In this document: positions 38,101-50,467 of the stretch, in pieces
How positions within the stretch are numbered: position 1 is the stretch's first letter
Layout: each line of letters begins with the position of its first letter
Source: Takifugu bimaculatus
Taxonomy: Eukaryota > Chordata > Actinopteri > Tetraodontiformes > Tetraodontidae
Direction: 5' to 3'
Length of the DNA stretch: 64,000 bases
Assembly (NCBI GenBank): GCA_004026145.2
Contig: CP034975.1
Location: forward strand, 14,406,607 to 14,470,606
Position numbers and translations under genes: made by a program
The notes under the pieces: generated by a model
Told to the model about the DNA's origin: nothing
The model's database searches: none
The model's input: the letters and a program-made list of their open reading frames with translations, nothing else

Positions 38101-40210
38101 AGTCCAATCGAGTCCACGAGCATGAATGTTCCTCTCTGGTTCCCCACCCACCGAAAAAGAAGATCAATCTTGTAACAACCCAGTTCAGCTTCAACAATAT
38201 CACCCGGCGAGTAGTTACAGTACCGACCCCCAACCTGCTGTGTCTCTCCAGCACGACACTTGTCTCGATTGAGAAGTGGACATTCAAGGACAAGTTATGC
38301 TGACAGGAAGTTCTCACGTGAGGAAAAGAAACAATTTGGCTGTTGTTGTCTCCATAGTAATGGGTGGCCCACACCTGCTGGCTTTATTATCCTGCCTAGC
38401 GTGTTCAGGGAAGCCATTAGCTGCTCAATCATCCGTGTTCACGGCAAAATTATCCATAATGTAATTAAAGGCTACTGTATCAGGTGTTCACCTGCCTCCG
38501 AGTGACATTTCTCTATATGTTAATTACTATTCTGCAGGGGCAAAAGTCCTGTCCAACACACACTGTACACGTCAACATAGCAAGTAAAAAACAAGTAAAA
38601 AGTACACACCCACAGGATAGACCCCTACAATATCACAGCAATAATATGACCATAATGAATAATGCACACACACGTAACTGTTCCAGCACACACACTCCGC
38701 CAGCCTACACATGCTTCCGCAGGCTTCGTACATCCAGCTGCCTTCAGAAGATTCCCGGCTGCCTGTAAATCACGCCACACTGGTTCTGAGGACCTGCTGC
38801 TGCAGCCTCTCATTTCATGCAATTACATCTGAAAGAGCTGCCAATTTCCACTAAGCTCCAGTCACAACTGGGTAAACATTTTGCTCACGCGGGGCAATGA
38901 TCTTCACACGCCACGTGAAGTCGCATAATGGTTGCGGTGTGCAAAAGTCGTGTGTGATTTATGGAGAACGGGACAGGTCCTCGTTTACTCTGCAGTCCCG
39001 CCGGAAAAGCAGGTGTTTACCTGCAAGGAAACTTTATGACCTCCGCTTTGACACAGGCCGACGCTTGTAAACACATTGTCTTTTAAATGAAATGTCATGC
39101 GACCCTGAATTGTTCGCCGGTGCCCAGACCTCCGATCTGCTGTCAGGCCGCAGTGGCAAATGCATCGGATTGAAAACCGCCCCGTGATAATTTTGACCAA
39201 CAGCTCAAATCTGTCGTAAAATCGTGCTGGTTCACAAAACGGAAATGTTTTGTTTTTGTTCTAATGTGGGAAAAAGAGACAAACATTCTTCCCATGTTTA
39301 TGCTCGTTGCAAAGTGTCCATTCTGCTGTGTTAACACCTCTGCATGGTCTCAGAAAACTTTCCCTTCAGCGAGCTGCATTCCCCCGCAGCATTACTGGGC
39401 CCTTCAGATCCTCCCACCCAGGACTGCTGGCTGGAAAACTCTGCTGATATGGCTTTCAGCAGGACAGCGGATGGAACGAGGCTGCCTTTCACAAAACTTG
39501 AATAATAACACGTTTCACACTCATCTGGGAGTCGTCGACATATTGTGGTGGAAGGGTCTGCGTGCACAGATGACCCTTGGAGGAGTACTGTGGGGGCAGG
39601 CTCTAGCATGGTTCCCCAAAGGCAACTTAGTCCAGAGTGAAGGGAACGATAGTGTTTAAGGAAGAAGAACAAAATCAATTGTCAAATCCAAACTAACCCC
39701 CCCCCCCAAAAAAAACCCCCAGAATTTCCCATAATTCTGCAGGGTTTCTCAGCAACAACCATCTATTTGCCTTCTAGAGCAGATGACATGCGGTTCACAG
39801 GTGCTGTACGTACAGTATGTGGGTGCAATAAAGTGCAGGACGACTGAGCCAGCAGGAAGCCACTGCTGTTTTTCTGGGGGGGGTTTAACCATGGGACTGA
39901 TTTTTTAATACTCATCTGGTTCCAGATTTAGACCAGAAAAAGATGAGCAACTTCCTGAATTTTAACATATAAAGCATTGCCTGCTGGATATGCAGCAAGT
40001 AAACAACTCTGTTCTTAAATGCTGTTTATGCATGCTTCCTTTACAGCATTCAAAATAAGGGATAAAACCACATCACAGTGACTTGGTATGGAGATGCATT
40101 CATACGAAGTGATTACAGATACTTAAACCATGAATATTTTAATCTGTTACTTCCGACAAGGAGCTTTGGTGACAGCCAGCATTTGTTTGTGCTTCTGTTA
40201 GTAAAATACT

Positions 40211-40320
40211 CCAAAATTTATGAACGGATTTTAATGAAACTTTCAGGAAATAAAGGGCCAAAGAAGATAGATTTTGGCGATGATTCTAGAGGCAATGGTC
40301 GAAGGACCGAGGATCATAGG
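40211..40320. repeat. Possible old dispersed repeat fragment
   Basis: The phrase ATGAACGGATTTTAATGAAA, followed by TTTCAGGAAATAAAGGGCCA and later GATTTTGGCGATGATTC, resembles a sequence I associate with an abundant fish interspersed repeat. I cannot place it in a named family, and no termini are visible. Confidence 0.3.
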
Positions 40321-40447
40321 TGGTTAAGGGGCTTTAAACATTAAGAGACCCTCTATGTTACGTAACCTTGCATTACCTCACAGTATGCGGAGAAATTAAT
40401 GCTTGTTTTTAATTTGAAAACCCTTCAATGAGGGGAGACTGATCGGA

Positions 40448-40466
40448 TCTCTCTCTCTCTCTCTCT
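40448..40466. repeat. Short CT microsatellite
   Basis: Nine to ten CT units without interruption. Confidence 0.95.
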
Positions 40467-41614
40467 TCATATGCTTTGATTCCCTAATCGGAATCGTAGT
40501 ATATAATCTGCCACCGCAATCAGCAATCTTTTCACCGAGGCTAACCCTCGAAAACCAGATGAGAAATATTCGGTGCCACACAAACTCATTGAAAGTATTC
40601 CAATTGATTGGACTATTAATTTTGGGTCTGTCACAATAAGTGGGGAAATGAGCTGCTTGTTTTTGATGAGGTACCAAGGAAATCAAGGCCTGGCAGCAGA
40701 TCGGTCATTTTCAGGACCATTTGTTGTTATGCAACGACGGCACTACTGAGTGAACTCTTGGAAGATTGTTGTGTAACCATGACTACGGCATTCCAACAGG
40801 CTTCTAATCAATAGGTCAAGAAAGCGAGAATGTGTGAATTGCTGTGACATTAAAGGAATTAGTCAGGGCAAACATCTGCTCTGCAGAGAGACTGAAAAGG
40901 ACCAAAGTTTATGTGCAGATGTTAACATGAAATGACAAAAGTGGTTCCGTTTAATACCAAATATTAAGACGTTCGCTGATGACAAGACAGATAAGATGGA
41001 TTTGTTGGGCCACAATTCATTTAAGTCTGAGGGGGAAAACTGCAATTTCCCGCACTGGGGGATGCACATAGCCGTTGATGCATTAGCAGCGAAAGCTCTC
41101 GAACTGTCCATGACCCTTGAGAGACTTCAGCCACAGTGAGAAATGATGCTACTGTTTATTTAGACATAGAACTTTCTCCTGACTCTTTAAAGCATTCATT
41201 TGGACAAAATGCTTTAACTAATGAATACTTGTTTTAGATGAATCACAAGATTAAATTGAGTGTTGTGGCATTAAAACTGTACAACTGAAAAAAAGGCTTC
41301 ATGCACCTCAAGGATTATGCAAAACTCCACCGAAAAAGCCCTCGTTGGGAATTTAGCAACTGGAGATTCAGTTCACTGTGTCTGCTTGCTTAACTTTGAA
41401 GTGCTGTTTTTGTGATTATTATTTCCTTCAGATGTGTGCCGGGAGTGCACGTTCAGAAAACAGAACCACACACCCTGTTTTTGATTTAATAAATTGACAC
41501 TGAAGGTTAATGTTGATTGAGTAGAAATTTACAATAGAAATGACAACGCTAATCTATCACAGCAATAAAGACATTCATTATTACACAGGCATGCTCTTTG
41601 GTCTCCTAGGGCCA

Positions 41615-41658
41615 GACACACACACACGCACGCACGCACACACACGTGCACACACACA
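41615..41658. repeat. CA/CG-interrupted dinucleotide repeat
   Basis: A CA tract with several CG and TG interruptions (ACGCACGCAC). Confidence 0.95.
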
Positions 41659-41933
41659 ATGCCCCATTTAAAAATTCAGCATATTTATTCCAAGTTTGAG
41701 ACAGGCTACACATGCAGAGGCCATATAAGATAATGCGATGAGCTTTGAATTGAGCATGTGGGAAAAATGAATTTAATTGAATAAATAGAATGAAATTAAA
41801 TTGAGTTTGGAGAATGCTGCCTTCTGAAATTCATTGAAGCGATGATTTTAAGAATGACGGGAAAAAAATATTCCAGAATACTCCTTCAATGAGGTAGTAG
41901 TATCATGTTCATATGCAACTATCTCAGTTGAAA

Positions 41934-41997
41934 TAACAACAACAACAATAATAATAATAATAATAATCATCATCATCATCATCAATCATCATCATAA
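41934..41997. repeat. Compound trinucleotide repeat AAC / AAT / ATC
   Basis: Three trinucleotide arrays lie head to tail: AAC (to about 41948), AAT (to about 41967) and CAT (to about 41996, with one interruption). This looks like one array that mutated stepwise from unit to unit. It gives a minus-strand run of D and Y codons that is not a protein. Confidence 0.95.
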
Positions 41998-43086
41998 TGC
42001 TTTTTAAGAAACATGTATGTCTTCCATGTCCCTTATGCTTTATATTGTTATATGTTGGGATTAGTATTTTTACCGTAGCAAATAGCAAAAGAAACCAACT
42101 TTTATTTGTCAAAGCTGCAGCACTTTTATCTTATTATATTATATTCTTTCAACATTTTTTATTTACAGCAGGAAGAAACAACAAAACATGCATCTTTGGT
42201 GAACAGCTGCTGTTATTTATAATGCTAGAATGAATGATATGGATTATTTTACACCACCACTAACTGATTGGTTATGAGAGAAGCAATTGATAAGCGTCCA
42301 CACTTTATGAAAGTCATGATCCCAGGACCTGGGAAACACTTCAGGGACGCACCAAAGCTTTGGGAATCGCAGCGCAACGTCACAAATCATACAGAATCTC
42401 CATCATCTGCACCGTTCTTGATGCACGTTAGGAGGTCGTGAACATGTCTGTGACTGCGAACTATAAATGAGAAAGCACACACAGGGGTCCTGGAATGCCT
42501 TCTCCTCGCACCACCTTTGATTACTGCATACGTGACCTCCTGACTCCCCCGCGCTTTGATCAGTCTTTTATATGCCGTGCGTGCGCACACTCCTGCTGCC
42601 TGTACGCGCTCACTCCCTCACACTCTGACTTAGATTATGGATCGTGCGGTGCGTGTGTGAGGAGGTGAAGTAAAGAGTTCTTTCAGTATCGAGAAAAGCT
42701 TTTTTTATCTTTTTACTCTGCTCTGCATAGCAAGTACCTTCACATCAGAGCTTGAGTACGTGCAGGCCTAAGGATTTCTATTAAATATAGGCATAAGCTG
42801 CCAGTATGGCTAAATATGTGAGCTTTACGCTCTGCGTGGAATTTGAGTCTTGCTCTAAAAACGCAGCAGGCTCTGTCAGCTTCTTGCATGTGAAGGACAC
42901 GATGCAAGACAACAACAGCAAATGTTGGGGACAGTTTGTACTGGGTCTTTCAGCTGCCTCTTTAGTCCAGCATGTCAGATTTAAGGCTAGAATCAAAACT
43001 CCCTGCATGTCAGGGATATTACCAGAAGCAACAAGTCGACATTCAAGACCCAAAGGCGAGGAAGGCAGCACGTTCAACAATATTAA
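41998..43086. other. Plain intron, ending in a TTAA target site
   Basis: No gene or element was recognised. Frames open on both strands near 42780-43190 overlap the left end of the piggyBac-type MITE and are not credible genes. The last four bases (43083-43086) are the left TTAA of that element. Confidence 0.5.
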
Positions 43087-43482
43087 CCCTTGTGTAATGT
43101 TCCTATTGTTGTTACTCAGCCAGTGTTTGTGGGTCCGTTGGACCCGTTGCATTTTGTGGCTTTTAATGCCTCACAATCAAACACTTTTATGTTAAAATAC
43201 TGAACAGATGTTTACCTTATCCCAATTACAAGCAGTATAAACAATATATATGGTTAATATTTGCCCTTTACCTTTGTTAGGTGACATTTATAACTTATTA
43301 TTTAAAACATAATAAAGAAAATCAATTAAAATCAAGATATGAGTGGAAACAAATTTATAAGTGAAGCAAGGTTTTTCAAAACTACTGACTTTTATTTCTT
43401 TGAACTTATTTTTATTACTTATTTTTATTTATTTTAATAAAAAGTGAAAACGGGTCCCACAGACCCGAACACCACACAAGGG
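43087..43482. mobile_element. Complete piggyBac-type MITE (396 bp) flanked by TTAA
   Basis: TTAA at 43083-43086 and 43483-43486 is the exact target duplication that piggyBac transposases leave. The left end starts CCCTTGTGTAATGTTC and the right end, read inward, CCCTTGTGTGGTGTTC, which agree at 14 of 16 positions. Inside each end sits a GGGTC palindrome: GGGTCC-GTT-GGACCC at 43131-43145 and CGGGTC-CCACA-GACCCG at 43451-43467. The interior is AT-rich and has no transposase gene, so the element depended on a relative for movement. Near-intact ends suggest a moderately young insertion. Confidence 0.85.
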
Positions 43483-43486
43483 TTAA

Positions 43487-45496
43487 GGCCAATTCCAGGC
43501 CTGCAAAACCGAATGCACACAAGAACAGACATTTACCGACATTTGGCTTTCCTCGTAGTCTTTTATAAATCCATGAGCCTGTCAAATCACCACTTTGACG
43601 TCATCAAAGAGCAAAGAGCAGCTGTGCTGTACTGCAGTGCTTTTGGGGGATTATAATCGGTTTCAACTGTCCTGACGTCTGTGCTCTACCAGGTTTTTAA
43701 ACTTGGTTAAGATTTTTTAGAAAGGTGAAAGTGTGTAGGAGCCCTATTAAATATATGAATGTACTATACAGAAAAACGTGTAATGTGACGGTGACACAAA
43801 AGATCTTTCAACATCTGGATTACGTAATACTGCATGTTAATCTTACCTCCGGCAGCCTCTTGGCGTACACTGTACAAATGGTAGCATTAATCCTCGAGCG
43901 ACTGCAGCAGCATCAACTGTCAAACTTCTGCTCAAGGTTTTTTTTTCTCTTTTACAGCACTCTTACTGAAAATGAAGTTTAATTCCTTTGATTCATCTTA
44001 TTAGTTCAGTATCCCAGCCAACAGGTGAGGTAACTTGTTTTCGAAAGCGCCACAATTGGACACATTTGAGCATCCGGAGATCTCTGACAGACGAGGAGAT
44101 GCGGCACAAGCCTGTCCACGGTCGGAGGCAGTCATTATCTAATTTGATGCATGTCTGTGAGTCATGTTGCCAGCATGTGGGCAAGAAAAGTCAGAAAATA
44201 ATATTCAAGGCAGCAGGAGACAGCGGTTCACTCGGGAGCTGTGCTTCACTTAAGCACAGCAATAAAATGGTTTGAAAGATGGATTTACGGCTGCATACAT
44301 CTGCAGGGACACCATAAAACACACTCATTCATTTAAAAGCAGCCATAAAATCAGAGCTGTGGAAACAGAATATGCAACATGTAGCCTATTAAATATTTAC
44401 AGTACTGTCAAAATATTGAAATAAACATTTCCCATTTATTTGGAGTATTTCTTTCTAATCCGAGCACATGTTGGTACATTTTGACAACAGTAAAATGCCT
44501 ACTAATTGTTGTTATTATCATTGTTATTTGTGCAGCCTTCAGTACAGCGCAATCACATAATGTTTCATTTTGTTTTTATCCCAGGACAACCCATTCTCCT
44601 GCTACGCAGCTAACAGCCGCAGTTTCACCAGATCAAAAAGATGTTGTCAGTAAATCTGATAAAGCAAACGGAGACCTAAAGCAAATTCATTACACAGTTG
44701 ATCTCATTAGCGGAGAGTTACAATAAACAGTCGCAGCGTGATGCTGCCAAGGAGATTTTAGAGGAAGGCTATATGAAGACATGTATAAATGACGGAGACA
44801 GATCTGCAAAAAAGCACGAGAGAACTTTGCATATATGCGTTGCTTTTTATATTAAATTATTTGCTGTAAGACATTTTGCAATGGGATTTAAATTTCTAAA
44901 GTTCTAAAGCTGCTGTTTATCTCCAATTGACAAAAGCAGACATGTGCTTTTGCTTTATGTAATGAAAAAGAAGCTCTGAATAATTAATTACCATGTGGAT
45001 GAGGGGCCTGCTGCTCAAAGACTGCTCACCAAATGAAAAGAACATTCTGAGTCACTGACCATGAATTCTACATCTTACGCTGCCTCTGTCACTAAAGAGC
45101 GCCATCAGAATGTCTATCCATACGTGCTGTGTCCCGAACAAGGTTCGCTCATCGCATTCTTTAGGGAAAATAATCCTAAACAGGCACAAATTCTTATGAA
45201 ACAATAAAACTCCTTAAGATAATAACATTTTAGAGACATTTTCCCTAATTTGTTTCATTCCTGCCCTTCTTAGTGTGGCGCCTTAGCGCTGCGTTCTGCT
45301 CCCGCAGCCAGCTGCCGCTGTAATGGCACTCTGTGGCCATGCATAGCGGCCATTTTGAACCGAGGTAGGGCATCTGTTGCCCAGAGATTAAGGAGGATCA
45401 GAAGATCACAAATGCTTTCAATCCGGGGTGAAATGACCTCCCTCAGCAAAACTCTCATAGCTCAATCACAAATGAAGTCTTTGTCGTAGTGGCTCC

Positions 45497-45498
<2 letters not shown>
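43487..45498. other. Plain intron with a small hairpin before AATAAA
   Basis: No gene or element was recognised. At 44238-44260 a perfect nine-base stem (GCTGTGCTT / AAGCACAGC, loop CACTT) is followed directly by AATAAA on the plus strand. There is no upstream coding sequence to make this a credible transcript end. Confidence 0.5.

Positions 45499-45553
<55 letters not shown>
45499..45553. repeat. CA microsatellite (about 27 units)
   Basis: An uninterrupted CA tract that adjoins the telomere-like dispersed repeat on its right, a common pairing in fish genomes. Confidence 0.97.
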
Positions 45554-45557
<4 letters not shown>

Positions 45558-45765
45558 GTACTTTGATCTTTGTGAGGACTGACAGACATAATGCATTATC
45601 CAGCCCCTTACCATAATCATAACCCTAACCATCCCTACTAACACCCTAACCCTGACCCTTCCCCTAACCTAGACTCATTTCTAACCTCATCTTTAAGGTC
45701 TCACACTGTGGAAGTTGTGAGGACCAGCCAAACGGTCCTCCCTTCTCAAAAATGTCCTCGCTTTT
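45554..45765. repeat. Dispersed fish repeat with degenerate CCCTAA units
   Basis: The stretch starts CCTTGTACTTTGATCTTTGT, then GAGGACTGACAGACATAATG. It continues with broken CCCTAACC units (about 45605-45672) and ends with GAGGACC/GGTCCTC inverted motifs and AATGTCCTCGC. I recall this arrangement (GTGAGGAC flank, decayed CCCTAA core, GGTCC flank) as a widespread teleost interspersed repeat. It is therefore not a true telomere insertion. The transposon class is uncertain. Confidence 0.5.
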
Positions 45766-45811
45766 CCAGTTGAATGAACATTTGATATTCAATATGTAGC
45801 AAGTACTTGAG

Positions 45812-45830
45812 CGCACACACACACACACAC
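45812..45830. repeat. Short CA microsatellite
   Basis: Nine CA units preceded by GCG. Confidence 0.95.
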
Positions 45831-48112
45831 AATGCTCATTTCTTGCATGACACATTTCTACCCAGGCAAATATAGCAGGACCATCTGCATCCTCTATTTT
45901 TTACGGGACAGGTAATAACAAGGGTTGAGGCACATTATTGAACTCACTGCTCTTCACTCTGCACAAGAAGGTCAGCAACAGATCAGAGACCGGAAAACAC
46001 AGGGATCAGTGTCTTGCTCAAGGCTGCTTGAGCGAGGGCAATGCTCACAACAGCTCAGAAGCTTAAAACCAGATCCTGCAGTTGATGGTGTTCCTTTCGT
46101 GATGCCACCAAATCCACTATCCTGCCTAAAGTGTCTTCGGTCTCACAGCAAAGCCCCCTGCTGCACACGGATGGAAAAGTCAAGTTATGAAGTGGAAAAT
46201 CTTCAGAAAGATCAATGGTGGATGCAGCGTCCATTCGAAACAGAAGCAATCCCAGTAATCTGAGTGGAAATCACAGGTTCTGCAGTCACCCCGGTGTTGT
46301 AATCTGCTGCAAATACAAACAGGATGCGGCACTTCCAGTACGCAGTAGTAAGGTGGTGTAAAATGAGCCAGGAAGATCAATAGTGAAAATCAGTGTTCAG
46401 GTCCTGCTGTGGAGAACATTCACCTCTGGGCAATCAATCCCCAGCAATCTTTTACTGAGGAATATTTTAGGTGAGAACATCGTTGATATTGTCGAGACTT
46501 GTGGTGCTGCAGCGCTGACAGAGGCTTTACTTTTATGTTTGAGGTTACAAAATTATCATATAATTATATATATTATATATATATATTTGATATTATTCAT
46601 CATATTAGTTATTAGCAGTATTGGAATTCAGTTGAAGAAATAAACTAAACATTAGAGCTGAGATAGGAATAAATCACATACTTTACTCATTTTACAGGTA
46701 AATAAAAACAACGATATGTTTTAAAATCAATGTGAAATATTAACCTTAAGAGATGGTTAAAAAGTGGGTGAGGTAGCCCGATCTGGCATAAACATCCATT
46801 TTTTTCCTATTTATTCCAGCAATCAGTAGAAGTTTCTCTTAGACACGGGAACAGTGCATAAACACGACAACAGCGAGGGTGGGGGTCAGCATAGGTTGAA
46901 ATAATATCGTTAATAATTGAAGTCTTGTAGAGTACCTCAGACTGAACCCAACCCATCCATTGTTAATGTTTTCAGCTGCAGCACTTTTGTCTGAAGGCAT
47001 GTAGAAGGTGAGGTCCCTTCAATAAATAAAGATGGATAAATAATAAGGTTCCATGTTTCATTCAGTGACTCCATGCAGCCAGCGTGTCACCGTAGCAACA
47101 GTCTCCCCTAAATTCAGCCACTGACTTAATTACCCCCAAACACAATATTCTTTTCCAGGAAATCTGGCTAACGCTGTGTTAGTCCAAGGAAATGTTGGGA
47201 AAGCCTGTTGCTCGAAGCAATGGAATTAATGAGAAAAGCCACCGAGAGGAAAGCAAATGTCTCAAATATCATCTAAGAATATCTTTTTATTCTGAGAGGG
47301 ACGGCTGAGTGTCACTTTTTCGCAACCTAGGAAGGAAGACAAACGTGCGTTCTGCGTTTTATAGAGGCCATTTTCAAGTGTAAGATCCACAAGAATCCAA
47401 ATAACTCCTCTTTGATCCGCAGCAAAGATGGAAGCAAGTAAGCTGTTGGAGATTGTGGTATCAGCAGTGGGAGATAAAAGTGAGGAGGAAAGAACGACAG
47501 GAGATGGAGGGAGGAAGCACACAAACCGAATGAGTGCAAATGCCCACGAGGGGTCTTTAAATAGATGACTTGGGCAGCCTCAATGTGTGTGTGCGCGTAT
47601 GTGTGTGTGTGTGTGTGCCATCAGAATGAAGATGACATCTGATATCAACGGATGTGGTTGCCGTGGACGTCGCCCTGCCTAAACCGATTCTTAACCCCTG
47701 CATCTGATGACCTATAAATGAGCGGAGGAGGACACCAGCTCCACGCAGGTGTGAGGGGGTGTGCAGAGAAAAACACAGAGGCTGCGGCCACGATTCCGGG
47801 AAGCCGAACCACAAACTGGCCATTAAATATTAGATTTCATCAGAATTTCAAATGTAAAGGCTCCTCCCTCAGTCAGCCTTAAAAAATAAAGTTACCAGTG
47901 GAGGGACTTATAAGAACTTCATGAGAGTAAAAGATTGATGCTGTTGCCCTAAATTCTCTAACATTGGCTCTCTTTTCCCGTCTTCAAACTCAAAGGTGAA
48001 ATATTGGTTGGCGTCATTTTGCCACAATTTGCCGATCACTTCATGACTGACTGATTCATCAATCGCTGACCTGGTGTCAAAGGTTTGTAACCACACTTAT
48101 TTAAAAATGATG
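45831..48112. other. Plain intron
   Basis: No exon or mobile element was recognised. A TA-rich low-complexity patch is at 46556-46590. A GT microsatellite lies at 47584-47617. Confidence 0.5.
47584..47617. repeat. Interrupted GT microsatellite
   Basis: TG units broken once by CGCGTA. Confidence 0.95.
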
Positions 48113-48120
48113 CCTCTGGC

Positions 48121-48950
48121 CAGGGCCACTGCTAAGCTTTTCGGAGGCCCCAAGCATGCCCCCTTCAGAGTTACACTCACTATTTGTTGCTCCCCCACTT
48201 CATTTTCTATATAAGTTCAGCAGTCACCCACATGCTAGTAACCATCAAATTGCGCATAACCCACCCTTTATTTAGACCACTGTTAGGAGCAGAAGGCATT
48301 CAATGTATTGATGAGGATTTTCGTAAGATTTGGTGAAACATTTTGATAGAACAATGAGTTTAAAACAAGTACAGTCACGAGTTGAGCAGCAGCTTTTAAA
48401 ATGCTGAGGAAAAGCACAGAATCTGGCCGATATTAAGAGCAAAAAGATTCAATGTTGTTTTATATAGGCTTCTTATTAACCAGAAAAAATTGAAACACGT
48501 GAAAGTGAATTTTTCTCACACTGTTAAAAGTTGCAGAAGAAACGATGAATTAAAAAGCTCATTTTCACCTTTAAAATATTTCATGCTCTGAATTTATCAT
48601 GGGAGTTAATGGGAGTGAACACCCAGCTTGTCAGCGTAGGCGTCACATGCTAATATGGGAAGCTTCAAGAGAAAGGTCACAAGAGATCTGGAGATCTTTG
48701 AAGGATGTACCATTTCGGGGATGTGGGGGGCCTCGTTTTATATATTAAGTAAAAACATAGGATTTGCCCAAATTGAATAATAGGGTACAAAATTTAGGAC
48801 ATAAACGGTGAGCTTGTTCATAGCTAATTTATATATTTTTGGAACACGTATCCTGACAGTTTTTTGATGAATTGAAATTTTGGGCGCCACCACCAGGTAA
48901 TCGGGACCCTACGTGCTCTGCCTTCTCTGCGTACAGGGAGCGCCGCCCTC
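48121..48950. mobile_element. hAT-type non-autonomous element with perfect 8-bp target duplication
   Basis: The octamer CCTCTGGC occurs at 48113-48120 and again at 48951-48958, exactly flanking an 830-bp segment. Eight-base target duplications are characteristic of hAT transposases. The left end reads CAGGGCCACTGCTAAGC and the right end, read inward, GAGGGCGGCGCTCCCTG. Both fit the CAGGG(G)C-type hAT terminus, although the inverted repeat is imperfect. GGCGCCACCACCAGG and GACCCTACG near the right end also look like parts of common fish hAT short elements. The AT-rich interior encodes no transposase. Confidence 0.65.
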
Positions 48951-48958
48951 CCTCTGGC

Positions 48959-50467
48959 CAAGGTTATTGAGCAGACACGATGAAATGAAAACAGTCATTT
49001 GTTATTTCCCGTGTCTGCGATGCCTGCCATCAATCTGTCGACGGCACTTGTGAGTAAAACACATTTAATATCATTTCCCAGTCGCTGTCCCGTATAATAG
49101 AAATTTCAAATATAAAACTATTCATAAAATAACTGAATACATTCTGACCCACAAACCTCCTGCTCCTATTTTGACTATTTAAAGTAGTATTGATGAATGA
49201 TTTTTGTGCTGACAGTGAGGCAGTTTCGGCAACACAAATAATAACAGGGACATGAAGGGGTGGGGTATTATTTTCCCCAGAATCCCTCTTGCAGTGTTTC
49301 AATGCAAAGTGTGGCTGTTTGTTAGGTCACGCAGTCATCGGGAAGATGAGGAGACGCTGACAGCATTGAAATGCAGCAGGACAATTGAGAAAAGCTGGTC
49401 ACCTTTGCACTCTGTTTTAGGACAGGATGTAATTGCAATCTGCAAAAAAGCTCATGCAAGGTCACAAATATGACATCTACATCTATCAGTCTCTGTCAAA
49501 TCTTCTTACTGACTGCTGTTTCCCTCCTGCAGACGACTGGAAATGGGAGAAAACAGCATAATGGCAAGTGTGAAAATGCTCAACAGCGAGAGGCAGTTCC
49601 TCAAAAGAACAGCATGGTTGTTACCAAATGACTGAAGATGTCACGAGAGCGCGGCGAGGATTCTACATTATGACTGCTGAGTGCAGAGGAACGTCGGCCC
49701 ACTTCTTGATTTCAGAGTCATCCAGCTCGCAACGGAGGTCATTTCTGCGCAACAATGTGGATGTTTCCCTGCTGATGCTTGAACGGCTTCTTCTTGCTTG
49801 TCTCTTATTGGTCTACACCCAACTGGGATTCAAGTATCATGAGAATGGGGAGGGGATGCAATTAAGTAGCTGGGCTGAGACATTAGAAAGGGTATTTTAC
49901 AAACTTCCTTTCAGCTGGACAAAACACTAAGCTGGCCGTTTGTAGCTGGAGGGATTTTAGCTGAAATGAATTCTTTGTGGGAGCCATTGGGGCTGTCTTT
50001 TCTGTCCACTGGAGCTCTGATGACTACATGTGATTTTTTTTCTTTTTAATAGCCTCTGTTTAACATTACTTTAACAGTATTTTTCACTGCTAAGGAATGC
50101 TGCTGGAGAGCAGCCTCATGTAATGACTTGAGTGGCTCTTAATTAGCCTACAGGTAATTAAATGAGCAGCAACAGCAGCTGCGTTTCCATCTAATAGTGA
50201 ACTATCTTGTGATTTAATTTTGATATATCTTATCTAAAACCACCTCGGGTCAGTGTCGTAAACTTAATTTAGTCATTTCCATCACAGTCTCCCTGCTAGT
50301 TGTAACATGACTAGTTTAAAATAACAATGTTAACCTTCAAGAAAGAGGCATGTTATAAAATATCTGTATTAACGCCGCATTTATCTCATACACTAACAAT
50401 GTGAATGATTACTGAGTTTGTAATGAATAGCTTTAACCTTATTCTACAGAAGACAGTGACATCTTCC
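48959..50467. other. Plain intron
   Basis: No exon, RNA gene or repeat was recognised in this interval. Confidence 0.5.

Larger units (their letters stand above)
33522..41614. other. Plain intron
   Basis: No exon or complete transposon was recognised. Simple tracts are a C/A homopolymer pair at 39697-39715 and a CT run at 40448-40466. A hairpin at 35104-35157 and a possible old repeat fragment at 40211-40320 are listed separately. Confidence 0.45.
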
